Assembly: GCF_037975245.1 (NCBI RefSeq)
Contig: NC_092573.1
Coordinates: 3,164,501-3,228,500 of the forward strand
Length of the DNA: 64,000 nt
From: Apostichopus japonicus
Taxonomy: Eukaryota; Echinodermata; Holothuroidea; Aspidochirotida; Stichopodidae
Reading direction: 5' to 3'
This document shows, piece after piece, positions 1 through 13,277 of the stretch. The notes beneath the pieces are model-generated. The model worked only from the letters and a program-made list of their open reading frames with translations, made no database searches and was not told the DNA's origin. The position numbers were made by a program, and so were the translations under genes. How positions within the stretch are numbered: position 1 is the first letter of the stretch; the number at the start of each line of letters is the position of its first letter.

Positions 1-481
1 CTAGCATTCCGGGTTTCTTCTTCTCTGACACTATTCAACTGTACCCAGTTTAATGGATCTGATGATGATATCCAAACAGATCCATTTCATTTCTATGTAC
101 AGTACCATCCTGCTGTGGTTTGAATGTTTACCAACTAACACATAATACAGTTGTGTTACAAGCTCATTTAATTATCCTACTAGTCGTTAGTCTTTTGTTT
201 TTCGTCGCAAGTAATAACAACCCCTGTGACGATATGGAAGAGTACTCCTGCATCATCAGTCGTGTCTGTTTCATATGCAGGGGAATTAACAGTTACTGAA
301 CGTTAGGTTAATAGGGTTACATTCCGGTCGACTTGATTCTCCATCGTCACGCAAGTATGATAACAAAAATCCCTGCATAGCAGCCGCATCACTGTTTGAT
401 GATAACCAAGTACTGTAAGACTATACAGCAATGCTGCTTAATACAAGTCATATTACGCAGCAGTAATGGCGACATTAAACT

Positions 482-835
482 GACATCACATCATTAAACA
501 TCACATCACATCATTAAACACATCATTAAAAACATCACATCATTAAACTGACATCACATCATTTAACAGATCACATCATTAAACACATCACATATCACAT
601 CATTTAACACATCACATCATTAAACACATCATACATCACATCATTAAACACATCACATAATAAACACATCATTAAACACATCACATCATTAAACACATCA
701 CATCACATCATTAAACACATCACATCATTAAAAACATCACATCATTAAACACATCACATCACATCATTAAACACATCACATCATTAAACTGACATCGCAT
801 CACATCACATAACATCATTAAACTGACATCACAAA
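482..835. repeat. Tandem array of ACATCACATCATTAAAC (about 17 bp, with 12-bp and other variants)
   Basis: Imperfect repeats built from ACATCACATCATTAAAC and the shorter ACATCATTAAAC, with occasional CTG insertions (TTAAACTGACATC). The pattern is irregular in length, as expected of slippage and unequal exchange. No coding potential. It probably lies in the 3' intron of the MARCHF-like gene. Confidence 0.9.
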
Positions 836-3800
836 CAAAACTTAAAGGCGACACAATCTGAACCTTCTTTTGTTTATATGAGAAACTCTGTTTGGGGAGT
901 TAAAACCTGATTTAAATGTTGCAATAGGTATACGGGATGTCACTGTGTGAAAATGTGTGATATCATAGTGAAAACTTAGGATCTGAAATTGTTTACTTTC
1001 TTTTGATTTTGCTTTTATATTTTCAATGAAGAATGTTGTGTTAACACTTCAACCAACTCTCCATTATTAGATCATTTTAAAGAATTGCAATAGTTTAGAT
1101 TCAACAATCCCAAAACCCCATAACATCAGCAGTCTGATGCCCTACCCACAATACCTGCATTTACAGCAAGAAATTTAACCGGAAGACTTGAAAAGGAGCA
1201 AATTGGCTTGGGATAAACACCTAAAATGTAATGTCTGATGTTTCATTTTAACTTGAGAAATTGGAAGCCTTCCAAACTCTCTACCCGGCAGCATTTAACA
1301 CGTGGTGCTCATGTTGAACACCTGTGTGGAAGTTTGGCTTCCTAATCTTCTTTCTGCTTGACTATTATGAATGTCCTACTTGATTAAGTTTGCATACCAG
1401 TCAATTATCCATATTTGTTATATTTTTATTATTATCATTATGGAGATAAGTGAGCGATTAGACTTTATCACGCAATACCCAGTCATTAATGATGATACTC
1501 AACTCTTAAGAGGACACCCATCAACTATATAATGAGTCTTTTTCAGATGGAAACAATGACATATCTCCCATGGAAACATTGAATCTTGTTGTTCATTATT
1601 TGCCTTCAAATAGAGACCAGTGCCTTATGAAACCTTTGACAAACTATAAAACAAGAACCTTTACGTGTATCGAAAACCTTCACAACGTAAATGAATTAAC
1701 AAACCACTGAAACAGTTTATATGGAAATTATTGAAACCTCGTTCTAATATGAAAACTTTTACCACTTCTCAGTACAATTAAATGTCCCCTACTCTCTTCC
1801 TTACTTTTCTTCTTCTCACTCTCTCTCTTTGTGTTTCTTTCTTGTCGTTTATAAATAATGAAAGGAAGCATTAATGCTTACAGGTATTATGCAAATGCTT
1901 TCGATTTCTTTGCAAGTAAATATCTGCAAATTTTGTGAACTAACTCAAATTGTTTTCTTGTTTTTTCCTTTTCTTTTGAGATGGAATTGTTCATCACAAC
2001 ATAAACAGAGAGAATGATTATAGATAATAATTAAGCCCGTCAACAGATTTATATCTCCGTCGCAAGATTTAAGTCAAGCGTTTGCTCACCAAACATGACA
2101 ACAATAATCAGTCCTCCTTCTCTGTCCCACCTCCTCCAATCCCTTCTCTTTTTTTTTGGGGGGGGGGGCAAAGCAGAGCTCTTTGAGACTGAGCAGCATT
2201 TTTACCGAAAATACAGAGTATTTCTTCAATTTTACCGAAACTACACAGAGTATTTCTTCAATTTTACCCAAACTATACAAGTATTTCTGCAATTTTACCC
2301 ACACTGTACGGAGTATTTCTTCAAAATATTTCCAGAATGATCACACTATGACAACCTCCAACATATTTTCACCAGGTAAAGTATCATAAGCAGAGTGACC
2401 GATCTACATACTGTAAATTTAACTGGATTTTCAACATTACATTACCCAAATATGTTTAGCCTTCATCACATGTTAAAACCAACTTCCTAAGTTTGGCTTC
2501 ACTATTTTCACTGGGAATTTGTTATTTCAATCCAATGGACTACATAAATTATTGATTCGATTGCACTAAAACATAAAAACAAATTTAGCTCCCAAAATTC
2601 AGTACATTCATGAGACTTTTCAGAGTTCCAACTATAGATTGATGAAACATACATACATGTGTCAAATGTACAAACTTTGGATACGATTATATTTGTCTGC
2701 CCCATTATCAATGCAAATAATAATTGCCATTGTGTCGATTGAGCCTTAAACAATAGACATTCTTGTAAAAATCTCTCCGAACCCCTTTGTTCTGCCTTTC
2801 TTTCTCTGCCCTTGATACAGAAACATGCAAGCTGTGTATCAATAAGGGTTTCCTTTAGCTTTTTTTTCTTTCCTTTTCTGACACGTTAAAAGTTGTCTGC
2901 TACAGATATCTCAATTTCCTTCCTTGTTCTCTTGCACAGTTTCATTTTCTAGGCCAGTAATAGCTCTGCCAAACAAAGTAATCCCCCCCTTTGGGTCAGT
3001 TCATCCATGCGTAAGGTCTTAATTGGACTAACATTACTTCATACACAAGTGAATACTTAGCAGGAAGTTCATTTGGCACGCAATATCCTAGAGAATGTGA
3101 CACATTGTCTGGTCTACAGTCTACCACTATGTGACATAGCCAGTCGCCACGCTGTGTCTGTATGACTACTGCACACAGTGATTATGTACAGCAGTATAAC
3201 TGACTTCCAAACAAATTTCAAAACCAAGTAACTTTATCCCAGCATTCCTAGGAGACATTTGCCTGGTGCTTTTTTTTTTTTAATATTTTCTTCTTCTTTT
3301 TAATAGGCCATTACCTGATGTCTTTGTATGGTACTTAATGACTATGGATTCATGACATGGCTTAATCGAGTTACTTTAAAAACATAAAATAAAAAAAAAT
3401 AAAAAAATATGATACATCAGGGTGGGCAAATAAACGTGAAGTAACAAAGATGGATTCTGTAGCAAAAGAGCAGGGTATAGCATGTCTGTTTCTGGATAAG
3501 ATATACGGAGAGAGGGTGAGGGTGGAGGGAGATCTTGAACATGGAAAGTGGTATTTAATTATGATTACCTAAAGTAACATATATGTATAATGCATACAAA
3601 TGCTAATATGGATCGACAGCATTGATTAATGGAAGTTTATGTCAAGATGAGTGGAAATTGAGGGGGGGGGGGGAAGAGCTAGGGGGGAAAGAGTTGATTG
3701 TAATACATAACAATGTCCTAAAGTTCTCAAATGATGGTGAAAAGAAATGATTTATTAAGCAAAACATATTAATTTGTCAAAGAATGGGATTTCAAGATAA

Positions 3801-4126
3801 GTTTCATACCCTACTGTACATATGCAGGTATAGTTTTATGCATTATTCAAACTGTTGCCCTACATCAAGTAATAAATGTGACACTCCTCACAGAATTTTC
3901 AAGATCCATGTTAAAGTATAAAGAGAAGTAACCAGTTCATTGTAGACACAGTAGAAAGACAGTGCTAAGTTTGTGGGAGACAGGTAAGCGAGGAGTGAAG
4001 TAAAATTTTATAATGCAACACATATGACTTTTCAAACTACTAAACAGTTTTATAGTGACAATTGAAGTGGTTTTACCCAAAGAACTGTTTTACAAAATTT
4101 ATTTCCAATATGACACCTGTACAGGT

Positions 4127-4281
4127 AGAGTATATTGTACACTGATTTAGAGAGGAGCATGAACTTTATGAATGGGTCAGAGGATGTTATAAACTATGTG
4201 TGCGGCCCTGAGGTCATTGAAATTCACTTCCTGGAAGAGGGTGCAGTGGTCCTCTGTCAGATTCTTTTTAAAGATGTTAAG
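4127..4281 (+). other. Possible plus-strand exon (weak)
   Basis: The frame is open across this stretch and ends at a textbook donor, AAG|GTAAGT (GT at 4282-4283). A possible acceptor is TGTACAG just before 4127. The first ATG is at 4159. The peptide (contains EVIEIHFLEEGAVVLC) matches no family I recognise. A single open exon of about 150 bp with one good donor can occur by chance. It is antisense to the MARCHF-like gene. Confidence 0.15.
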
Positions 4282-6270
4282 GTAAGTTCAAAACAGGGGG
4301 GTTATACACCCATAGCAGTGATCTAATTCTTCCCTGGCCGGATGTGAAAAATCCCTCAACTGGACCATTTTCTCCCGACTGACTGATGATGGGATGGTGG
4401 GTAGCACCCCCTGCCCCCTCCCCTGTACACACCACTGATTGAAACTAGTGAGGAAGGCACCCCAGTTGAATTGAAACCGGTGACGAATACTAAAAAAAAG
4501 AGGGGGGATTTTCTGCCTATTGATGTACTCAAGTTGGGTTCGAGGATTTATTTCTAACAATTCGAAAATTAACGATGAAAAAGACGTCTTAAGCAGTTGA
4601 TAAAAAAGAATCCTCAAATTATTTAAACCTAAAGAGAATGAACATTGCGCTCTTGAGGATTACCTTGACTTGATGTCATGGATATATATATTTTCAATTA
4701 CAATGTGACATCTCCTGTTTTCCTCTACTCTGTAAAAGTACCAAGCACTCCTCAGTCGAGTATTGCAAACATTAGAGAAAAATGAAGAAGAAGATATTTT
4801 TGTGTTTCCCTGCGGTGAAGTTGCAAGCTGAGTGAGTCTGAAAGACCTGACAAATCTCACATAGTATTTACAATAACCATATATACTCTTCCCAGCAGCT
4901 GTGACCAACTAACCAAATCATTAGGGATGGATTTGACTCTGCGTGTTTGGATTATCCTGTGGCGAAGAGAAAATCTGATATATTTTTGGGTCAAGGGGAG
5001 CCATCTGGATAAAACTTTGTTATTAAAAATTGGATGAAGATAAAATTCAAGGTTACTACTACTGGTTGAAGAAAATTCCTTCAAAGTAGGATGATGTCAG
5101 CGGCTGTGCCAAAACATTTGAAAGCGATGCGGGCGCTCTACGTCATCATCTGCAAATTTGTTGAATCGTACTACGTGGCGGGACTCGGAGTAGTGCAGGG
5201 TGGGTGGATGAGTAGGATTGAGGAGAAACAGCAAATGGATTAAACAGGAGAGGTCAATGAATGAATGGAACACTCGGTCGATGTAAAATTAAAGAATTTT
5301 GACTCTAGAGAAGTGTGGAAACTGGTTTTATAGAGGGAATATATTGTATATCGTTTTGTATGTACTGTACAAATCGCAGGGTCTTGGACAAAACAAAATT
5401 TTTATCTGGATTTTGTTTAGGGATTTAGAGTAAAAGGGATATTTCTGGTGGCTGACAATGCAACATTTATCATACAGAGATATATATTCCACACTGTTGG
5501 CTGAAACCCACATCTCGGTATCACAATCCCAAACAGCAGATATGGTAGATTGAACCTACATTCACACTCCCTTCACTACTCCAGGTGACATCACAAGCAC
5601 CCTGGCCTTTACTAAGTATTAACGTTTACAATAACTGTACTACATATAGGTCGAAACCTGACAGAAATACGTTGGAGAATTGATGACAAACCTCGACCAC
5701 CTCTAACAACAATACAAACAGAATGTTGAACCCTGAAGAGCCTAGCCACCAGTGCTGTAAATTTATATTTAATTTGGTTAGTGCACAAACCAAGTAGCAC
5801 GTCATGTAATTTGCCAGCACAGCAATCATTTGTCGCATGCATTGTCCCTCCAGCATTCACACCTATGCATGCTAGAGCAAGAGTGCTTAAAGGTTTTTCG
5901 GGAGACAGGAAAGCAAGATGCAAAGTATATTTTTGTGATCTTGATTTCAAGGTCTGAACTTGCCCCCCCCCCACATCCCCCCTCCCTGATAGGTCCCTAA
6001 ATAGCACTATCAAGATCAGGGGTTCAGATCCCGAGTGTGAACTGCTTTTACACTAGGACAAAAGTTTTTTAGCAGGGGATCTGATCCACATGACGTTGTG
6101 ATCCTTGCTCATTATACTGTGCATGTGAACAAGGCCTCGCAAAACATCTCAACAGTTTTCTCACATGTACTGCAGCAAAAAGGGAGAGTCAAAATATCCT
6201 TCACCACGGCAATGCTAGTTTATACCGAGATGGTAAGTTGTAGATAAAATTGTAGATAATATTAACTTAC

Positions 6271-6486
6271 TGCACTCCAAAACAGGAATATGATAAGCAA
6301 GACGGATGCTAAGATGATCAGGCCCATTCCCTCAAGGTCTCGATTGTCAAAGTATGTCAAGTAATAGTGGGCCCCATGTAAACATAACCAAGCACTTGTG
6401 AAGACCATCGGTGTCAAGAGACAGAAGCACAGAATGTCCATAATGATGTTCCGTCGGTCCCGGGGTCTCGAGGGAGCTTGGAGCCA
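6271..6486 (-). CDS. MARCHF2/3: MARCHF2/3-like E3 ligase, transmembrane exon
   Basis: Exon of exactly 72 codons (residues 250-321), phase 0 at both ends: acceptor TGTACACAG|TGG and donor GCA|GTAAGT. It begins WLQAPSRPRDRR, continuing the family's ...E-W-L linker directly after Glu249 of the RING exon. Two hydrophobic segments follow, about residues 264-286 (contains LLTPM and WLCLHGA) and 301-321 (GLIILASVLLIIFLFWSA), separated by a short polar loop. This is the two-pass topology of MARCHF2/3, which places the N-terminal RING and the C-terminal tail in the cytosol. The W-L-C-L-[HR]-G-A motif after the first segment and G-L-I near the second match vertebrate MARCHF2/3 closely. In the family the next residues are V-S-F-R-Y-H-C and a basic tail. 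That sequence was not found on the minus strand down to base 1, so the annotation is 3'-incomplete. Confidence 0.94.
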
Positions 6487-7123
6487 CTGTGTACATTCAA
6501 GAGAAAATAAAAACAAAAAGAGGTTAAATATAGGGGTGTCTATACTCAGAGAGCCTGGGTCAACATATTGTGCTACAAGCCAGTTGTGTTTAATTTATCA
6601 AATTATTTGCTAACTTTGTATATTTCCAAACAGATTATAACTTTATATCTACTCTAGCTACAATAGTTTTTAATTTGAAAATCAAAAGAGACTATCTACA
6701 TAGACACACGATCCATTGTGGCATTAACGCAACAACCTGCAAATACAACATTTTTGCTGATGTATTTGGGCAGCTCAGTAAGAGGTGAATTCATTGTTAC
6801 AGCGATTCAAGCTTATGAATTAAAGAAACCACACCTCAGAAAAGCTCTCAATATAAATTAAAAGGGGGGGGAGGGATAAAACAACAAACATTTTGAAAGA
6901 ATACCATTACTTTTTGCCCCAAACATTAATTAAATGTCTCAAGCTTTCATCAGGGATCAGCAATTTCATACCATTATTTTTTACCCAGAATACCCCTCCC
7001 CCACTAATTTTAGCCAAAACACCCCTCCCCCCGCCACCCCAATCATTTGCTCCCAACTCCACACCTTCTACTCTTCTGTCTCTCTGCATATATCTTTTTT
7101 CCTCCGGTGATATATATTCCTAC
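6487..7123 (-). other. Intron 2 of the MARCHF2/3-like gene (637 bp)
   Basis: Bounded by donor GTAGGA (7123-7118) and acceptor ACAG (6490-6487) on the minus strand. It carries short C-rich tracts on the plus strand (7000-7040) and an AT-rich body. Nothing else is recognised. Confidence 0.9.
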
Positions 7124-7337
7124 CTCAGTGAAAGGTCTGTCCTTCCTTCTTGTATGAAACTGGTATTGACACAACTCACAAACATCCCCATTCTTCGTCT
7201 GCAGCCATTTCTCCAGACATTTCTGATGAGTGTAACTCAGTGTACCACAGCACCTGCAAGGCTGGACCAATTTACCCCCTTGGTCTCCCTCATGGCAAAT
7301 TCTACAGATTGGACCTTCACTTGTAATAGTACTGAAG
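7124..7337 (-). CDS. MARCHF2/3: MARCHF2/3-like E3 ligase, RING-CH exon
   Basis: Catalytic exon encoding residues 178-249. The RING-CH (RINGv, C4HC3) pattern is complete: C189-x2-C192-x12-C205-x-C207-x7-H215-x2-C218-x12-C231-x2-C234, with the family signature PICRICHEG at the start and CLEKWL before the last pair. These eight residues bind two zinc ions and recruit the E2 enzyme. Known MARCHF2/3 proteins ubiquitinate membrane cargo at endosomes, the plasma membrane and the ER. The acceptor is a pyrimidine-rich tract ending ATAG at 7338, and the exon starts with one base that completes Ser178. The donor is ACTGAG|GTAGGA, so the exon ends in phase 0 after Glu249. The following intron is 637 bp. 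The order RING exon then membrane exon is as in the vertebrate genes. Whether it is closer to MARCHF2 or MARCHF3 cannot be decided; one invertebrate pro-ortholog is likely. Confidence 0.95.
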
Positions 7338-10300
7338 CTATAGAGAACAAAAAAAAACAAAAAAATAGAACAAATAGAACAAAGGAGCGAGAAGACAAAG
7401 AAATCTCACGTCAAAAGTAGACAACAACAAATAAGTATTAAATTAATAACAAACAGATAAAAAAAAACACAGAATATAATCTCAGCTTCTAGTTTCTATG
7501 ACAAGGTGACATACTGTACATTTATATCAGTTGAACCAATTGAAAGTTTAGAATTTTCAGAAATAATACTCCTTTGGTGAAGTCAAAAATGTCACACAAA
7601 AACAAAAAGGGGATGGGAGGGAAAGAGAGGAAGCAAAAGACAATAGCTGCTTCACTCCTAAATATTGATATAAGAAAAGAGTTCAACATGTCATGATCAA
7701 CATTCAATTTAGATTGAATATGTTGAGCTACTGTACTTACAGGGAGAGATTATATGTATTGAGTGAAGTTAAATGAACCCTAAAACTAAAGACAGATTGA
7801 TCAATTTTAACATAGATTTCATTCAACTTTCTTTGATGTGGATCAAGTCAACATATGACTCTATATGATGATTATATACTGTAACTCTGAATGAACTCTC
7901 GTTCATTCAAAACATTAAAGTATGGCCTTGAAATCAAGTACATGGAGGGAGCACCCCTGCAAAGTAGGATTCTATCAAGTGAACATTTCAACTTTGTCAT
8001 TCTGAGAGTACATTAATGGGGCTTGCTACATAGGTTACGTGTTTCAGTGAAGTCGTAGCAGCATGGAGTTGACAGCGTGAGGCGTGCATATGTCATAAGA
8101 CTGTATATTGTCAGACCCTAACCGCGGCGGTGAGGGTGATCAGAGCGGATGACATGATGGCTTCAAATCAAGTTTGTACCGTTGACATTGTGTCTAATTC
8201 TAACCAAATATGTGGGTCGACACAGCTGTTGTCTCAACTACTGGAGTTGACATGCTTGTATACTCTGCATGAAACCGCAGACAACAACCGGATCTTACTC
8301 ATACATTCAACTGTACTTTTTAACCCACCGGGTTAGAGTGCATTTAGAATTTATAAGAAATATTGCATCTACATGTACTTAGGAAGTTTGTTTTCCGAAA
8401 TTCATCACCAAACAGGTATTGAGAAGTCCTTTAACTTTGTCATTTGCCTTATGAACTGTAGGACTCGATGCACGGCCAACCTCAACACCCAATATCCTCT
8501 TTAGCTCATACAGTATGATACAGATCTTTGACATTCTTTGTTATTTAATTTAATTAAACTAGTGATTTTGCTTCTTTTGGGAGATACCAGATATCAAGAA
8601 GTGACTTATATGTAAACCTCCCCATAATATCCCTTTAAACGATTGTGTCTCGTTCATATTTTCAAGATAAATGTACGTTCCAAGCAGTTTGACAATGAAG
8701 CCAATACTAGCAAATAGGTCATGAGAACAACTTTATGGCATTATTAATACAAAACCCAGATCTATTACAGAAAATGAGCTACTGTACGTAATATTACATA
8801 CAGATCGAACCACTAAAAAATTCACACTTGTGTGTCATGTCTTACACTGGCTCAAAATTCTGGTCCGTGGAGAGCAATTAAACACACGGCATAGATCTGC
8901 TATATATGGGCTATGGTCGTTATTAATAACAGTTTAATTAGAACAAGTGCATCTATGATATGATGCATCTATACATAATATATGATGATGCATGTCTATA
9001 ATATGGCTAATGATGACAGTACAGGGTAATTGCTATCAAAGCTGACTTTATTTACAGTATTATAATATAAACCCATCCATGGTAACAGGTTTTGAGACAA
9101 TGTAGTCCATTAAAAAAGTATCAGACTACCTGTACATATATGTAACTGGAATGGATTTCTTTGAAGGAATATCATAAAAATTCTTTATCCCAGTTTCTTG
9201 TTTAGTTACCGGTGTCACGAACAGTGGTGATACTGTTGCCATGCAATATATATATGGTACATACCAGCCTACAATTTTTTCAAATTTAGTTCATGTTTAA
9301 TTGTTTATTGACATGGACATTTGCATAACAATTGAAGTGATATGAACACATGAGACTGTATTAACCAGACATCGTCAGGACAGATCTATAGATTTAAGGT
9401 GGGTATACAGTCTGTGTAAGGTGGGTATACAGTCTGTGTGTACATAGCTATGTATACAAATGACAATAAAAGTAACATTAATGGTTCTCTTTATGAAATA
9501 TGTACTATATAAAATGTGAGTATATATGTTACAAGGAAAGAACTATATCATACAGGTTGGTTGCAATTTACTGCAATTTATTGCCAGCATACTGTAATGA
9601 TTTACTGGTACGCTACATAGCACATACGATGACTGGTTGCATGAGAACGAACAGCTAGTCAATATCAATTTGTTAATGCTGACAACCATTAAATGGAACA
9701 GTTTATCATAGAACACCAAATTTAATTCCTGACTTTTCATGACCAACTATGTCTTATGGTTTACTATGAAGCCTACACACTAGTGATGACATAATGTTAG
9801 GCTAGCTACAGTTGGCCTATAGAACCGATGTCAACTCAGATTGCAAAACTTACAGTATGCTAACACCTATCATTAAAAGAAATCTAATATACAAATCACA
9901 GCTAGTGGACTATATATCCAAAATTGAATACTCTGAACAAAAAATGTTCTTTTGCTGAAAAAAAGTCATAAAGTTAAGAAGTCTTCATATATGAATTTTC
10001 CTCATATTTTCAAGACTAAACTTTCAAGATTGTGATTTATAAGGTTTTTCCATTCTCCCACTTTCTCCCAATACTTTTTCCTATTTTCCAGACCATGTGC
10101 TAACAGTGAGTGATATGCCAACATTTGCTGTGGAGTAGCCATATTAGTAGACTAGCTCTGTCCTGTAGCAGAACAAAAACCTTCCAAATATTGCCTGACC
10201 TCGCTATGTCGTTGGTCTTGTTGTTTCATTCTATTAAACTGTATATACTTCACTGTGATGTAGGTTATTGGTATTCAAAGTAAAGGGGGGGGGGGGTTTG

Positions 10301-11253
10301 AATAAAAGATGGAAACATCTCGAACATAAATTAATTCAAAAATTGAAAGATATAAGATTATTTTGCACACTTAGAATTACACTGTTAATTATTTTATTTT
10401 TTTAATTCTCAAAGGTGATGGCTATCCTCCCCCCCCCTCCCTTCTCCCACATAACCCTTCCCATGACCACATCATCTGCCAAAGGCATCACAAAGATCAA
10501 TGCAAAAAAAGCAAACAATTTAAATACTAAGGAAGTAGGTGAAAGTAGGCTTTCGACCCCCCACCCCCCCTTCTTTTTTTTTTTGCAGTTTGTCTATCAG
10601 TATATATTGAAAGTTACACAATCACAGCACTTTTATATTAATTTATTGGCAATTTCAGAATGGGAAAAGGTATGAGTTCCTAATAGGGGCACACACACCA
10701 AACATACTCAAATCTTACATTCTTTCAGCACACAGCTGAAACTTCAACACTAACACTTACCATGTTGTACGTAGATCTCCATTAAGAAAGGACAAATTCC
10801 CCTGTAAATTGGTAACTGCAAAGTACATGTCTTTCAGATAAAAAGGTGGAACTTTCTTTCAGTAGTAGCAACATTATCTACAAAAACCCAGATCATCTAA
10901 TCATAATTATTATGTGCCATTAACCTGTTTATCCTTTTTTTTCTTTGCGTTGAACATGTTGTTGTTTATTGCCTTGTAGGAGGCTTGCTGATGAATAAAG
11001 CCAGAGTACTACAATTGTCGTTTCCTCCATACATGTTCTTAAATCTCCCCCCCCCAAAAAAAACAATCCCAAACCCCCCCCCAAAAAAAAACCAAATCCC
11101 TGGTTTGGGTATTTATTGTACGAGCAAAGATATTAACACTTACCTGTCTCAGCTCTACTACTGCACCTTCCCATCTACCTAGCCTAATGATGGTAACATG
11201 TTAGCATATATAAACCAACATTTAATGAGTTAGTAAACACTGGCTACAATGGC

Positions 11254-11295
11254 TTGATATATCTATATATATATATATATATCTATATATATATA

Positions 11296-11342
<47 letters not shown>

Positions 11343-11345
11343 AAA
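11254..11345. repeat. (TA)n microsatellite with interruptions
   Basis: Almost pure TA with ATC and CATA interruptions. It abuts the left arm of the inverted-repeat unit. The apparent Tyr/Ile ORF across it is an artefact. Confidence 0.95.
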
Positions 11346-11490
11346 TGAAAATCGTAATGAGTTGGAAAATCAAGAACAGTGGAAAAACTTCCAGCCTCCA
11401 CCGGGATTCGAACCCTGGCCTCCTGCTATGTACGCGGACACCCTAACCACTAAATTTTCCAACTCATTACATATATGGTCAATTCCATGG
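11345..11490 (-). repeat. Left arm of the inverted-repeat unit, containing a tRNA-like (SINE-type) sequence
   Basis: On the minus strand this reads as the 3' half of a tRNA-derived SINE: a perfect Pol III B box (GGTTCGAATCC), then CCGGTGGAGGCTGGAAG and a tail. The same order recurs at 13551-13640 (+), and its tRNA-like part at 61251-61323 (-). The arm also contains its own perfect 16-bp inverted repeat, GTAATGAGTTGGAAAA at 11354-11369 and its complement at 11455-11470. The inner edge (ATATATGGTCAATT, 11471-11484) is matched in reverse complement at the right arm. Confidence 0.8.
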
Positions 11491-13169
11491 TGACTCGCTT
11501 GACATTTTTACTCAAATTCCTCTCTATTTGATATCATTAAACAAATAAAGAAATTACCTGGGAGAAAAGCATTCATGTAGTCAGTGAAGGTACGCCATAA
11601 TGCTTACAACAGTAGACAAAAAATATTTATACCTCAACTATTGGGGGTGAAATTGGCGAAAAACTAAACGTGACTCGCGTGACAGTTACTATTAGCAAAA
11701 ATCAGAATGCACACACAAATGTTCGATGTCTTATGTCTTATTAAAATTTTTCCAATCACTTTTTATAATCATACCGAAGTTGAAAAACACCTCTACCTCA
11801 ATTGCTATGCAACTTTGAAAAAATGTTGTAACGCATGAAAATAACGATGAAGATGTATTGTGACTCGCGTGACAAGAAAACGTGACTCGCGTGACAAGTT
11901 CACTTTTCAGATAGTTCTAGACCAAATGCAGTAGTGAATCGAAGGAATAGATCGTGCTTAGTGAAATATAATATTCATTGGTCTAGAAAGTGTCCAAAAG
12001 GTACTTCCCTTGGGAATGTCCAGATGATATTAATGTCCCCGAGTTACCTTCATGACTGCAGACAGTAGGTAATATACTGTACGGGTAGTACAGCTGTTCA
12101 GGCAATATATCTTGTCAATTAATATTTATAACAATATTTAGTCTGTTGAAGTCACTCATTTGAAAGTTATAGAAGAAACAGATCTATCAAAATGTGATTC
12201 AAATTACCATTCTCATTTGTCATATTTGAATAAACCAAGTGTAATATTTGAGAAGATACATTCGCTCATAGGATTTTGGGAATGATTGAGCAGTTAAAAC
12301 CTTAAGGTTGTCAAGTCATAGCACATGGCATTGCCAGATACAAATATAGATTATGTTTTTGTATATTATTAAAATATCAATGACATGTGCTAACTTTCCA
12401 AATGTGGTGATAAAATAGGCATATATTGTGAATAAATATTCATGATTTTAAATCCTGATATTTCAAATGAAATTATTATAATTAGTTGCAATATGTGTGC
12501 CCATATTATTCAAGTTGCCTAATTAAAGGGGAATGCATATCTTTAATCAGTGATTCATTCATCAAACTATAACATCCCTGTAATTTTCACACAGTAAATA
12601 GGTAGAAACACTATCTTGATTTGACGTGACTCGCGTGACGTGACTCGCGTGACATTCGTAAAGGGTGATTTTCCGCAAAATTTGAATATCTTCTGAAAAG
12701 GAAAATTCAGTAATCCTTTTGGTATCTATGTGAAAACTTGATATTCAGTATTTGGAGTAATACTTTTGTGCAGCCAAGGAGAAAAAAACAAAAACAGTAA
12801 ATTTTGTGACTCGTGTGACAGTAAATCCAGGGTGTTTACTGTTTTCAATTTACCACTGTTGTCTAATGCCTTGATGTCAAAATAAAATTGAAGCTATTTA
12901 GTGAGCACTATACTATAGCAAATTTAATTAGTCCAGCACACAGTAAATAGGTAGAAACACTATCTTGAATTGACGTGACTCGCGTGATGTGACTCGCGTG
13001 ACATTCGTAAAGGGTGATTTTCCGCAAAATTTGAATATCTTCTGGAAAGGAAAATTCAGTAATCCTTTTGGTATCTATGTGAAGACTTGATATTCATTAT
13101 TTGGAGTAAAACTATTGTGCAGGCAAGGAGAAAAAAAACTAAAACAGTAGATTTTGTGACTCGCGTGAC
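11490..13169 (+). repeat. Cluster of ten 14-bp motifs GTGACTCGCGTGAC
   Basis: Start positions: 11490 (one mismatch), 11670, 11860, 11882, 12626, 12640, 12806 (one mismatch), 12975 (last base differs), 12989 and 13156. Two pairs abut directly (12626/12640 and 12975/12989). All are on the same strand, and I saw none elsewhere in the window. The motif contains the direct repeat GTGAC...GTGAC. Confidence 0.95.
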
Positions 13170-13277
13170 AGTAAATCGAGGGTGTTTTCAATTCACCACT
13201 ATTGTCTAATGCCTCGATGTCGAAAAAAAATTGAAGCTATTAAGTGAGCACTATGCTATAGCAAATATAATTAGTCC
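12590..13277 (+). repeat. Tandem duplication, two copies of about 349 bp
   Basis: Copies 12590-12938 and 12939-13277 share start CACAGTAAATAGGTAGAAAC and end AATTAGTCCA, with scattered substitutions and small indels. Each carries three of the 14-bp motifs at identical offsets (12626/12975, 12640/12989, 12806/13156). Confidence 0.92.

Larger units (their letters stand above)
1..6270 (-). other. Intron 3 or 3' flank of the MARCHF2/3-like gene
   Basis: Begins with a GTAAGT donor at 6270-6265 (minus strand). I scanned for the expected last exon (F-R-Y-H-C, then a downstream E-W) as reverse-complement codons and found none, so the exon probably lies beyond base 1 or has diverged. Contents: a tandem array at 482-835, short oligo-G tracts (2159, 3662), poly-T tracts, and a possible but unsupported plus-strand exon at 4127-4281. 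The ORFs here have no domain and mostly no ATG start. Confidence 0.6.

Noticed and set aside
6893-7420. 175-codon plus-strand ORF
   Set aside because: It is antisense to the RING-CH exon and its Pro/Lys-rich ends come from C- and A-rich tracts.
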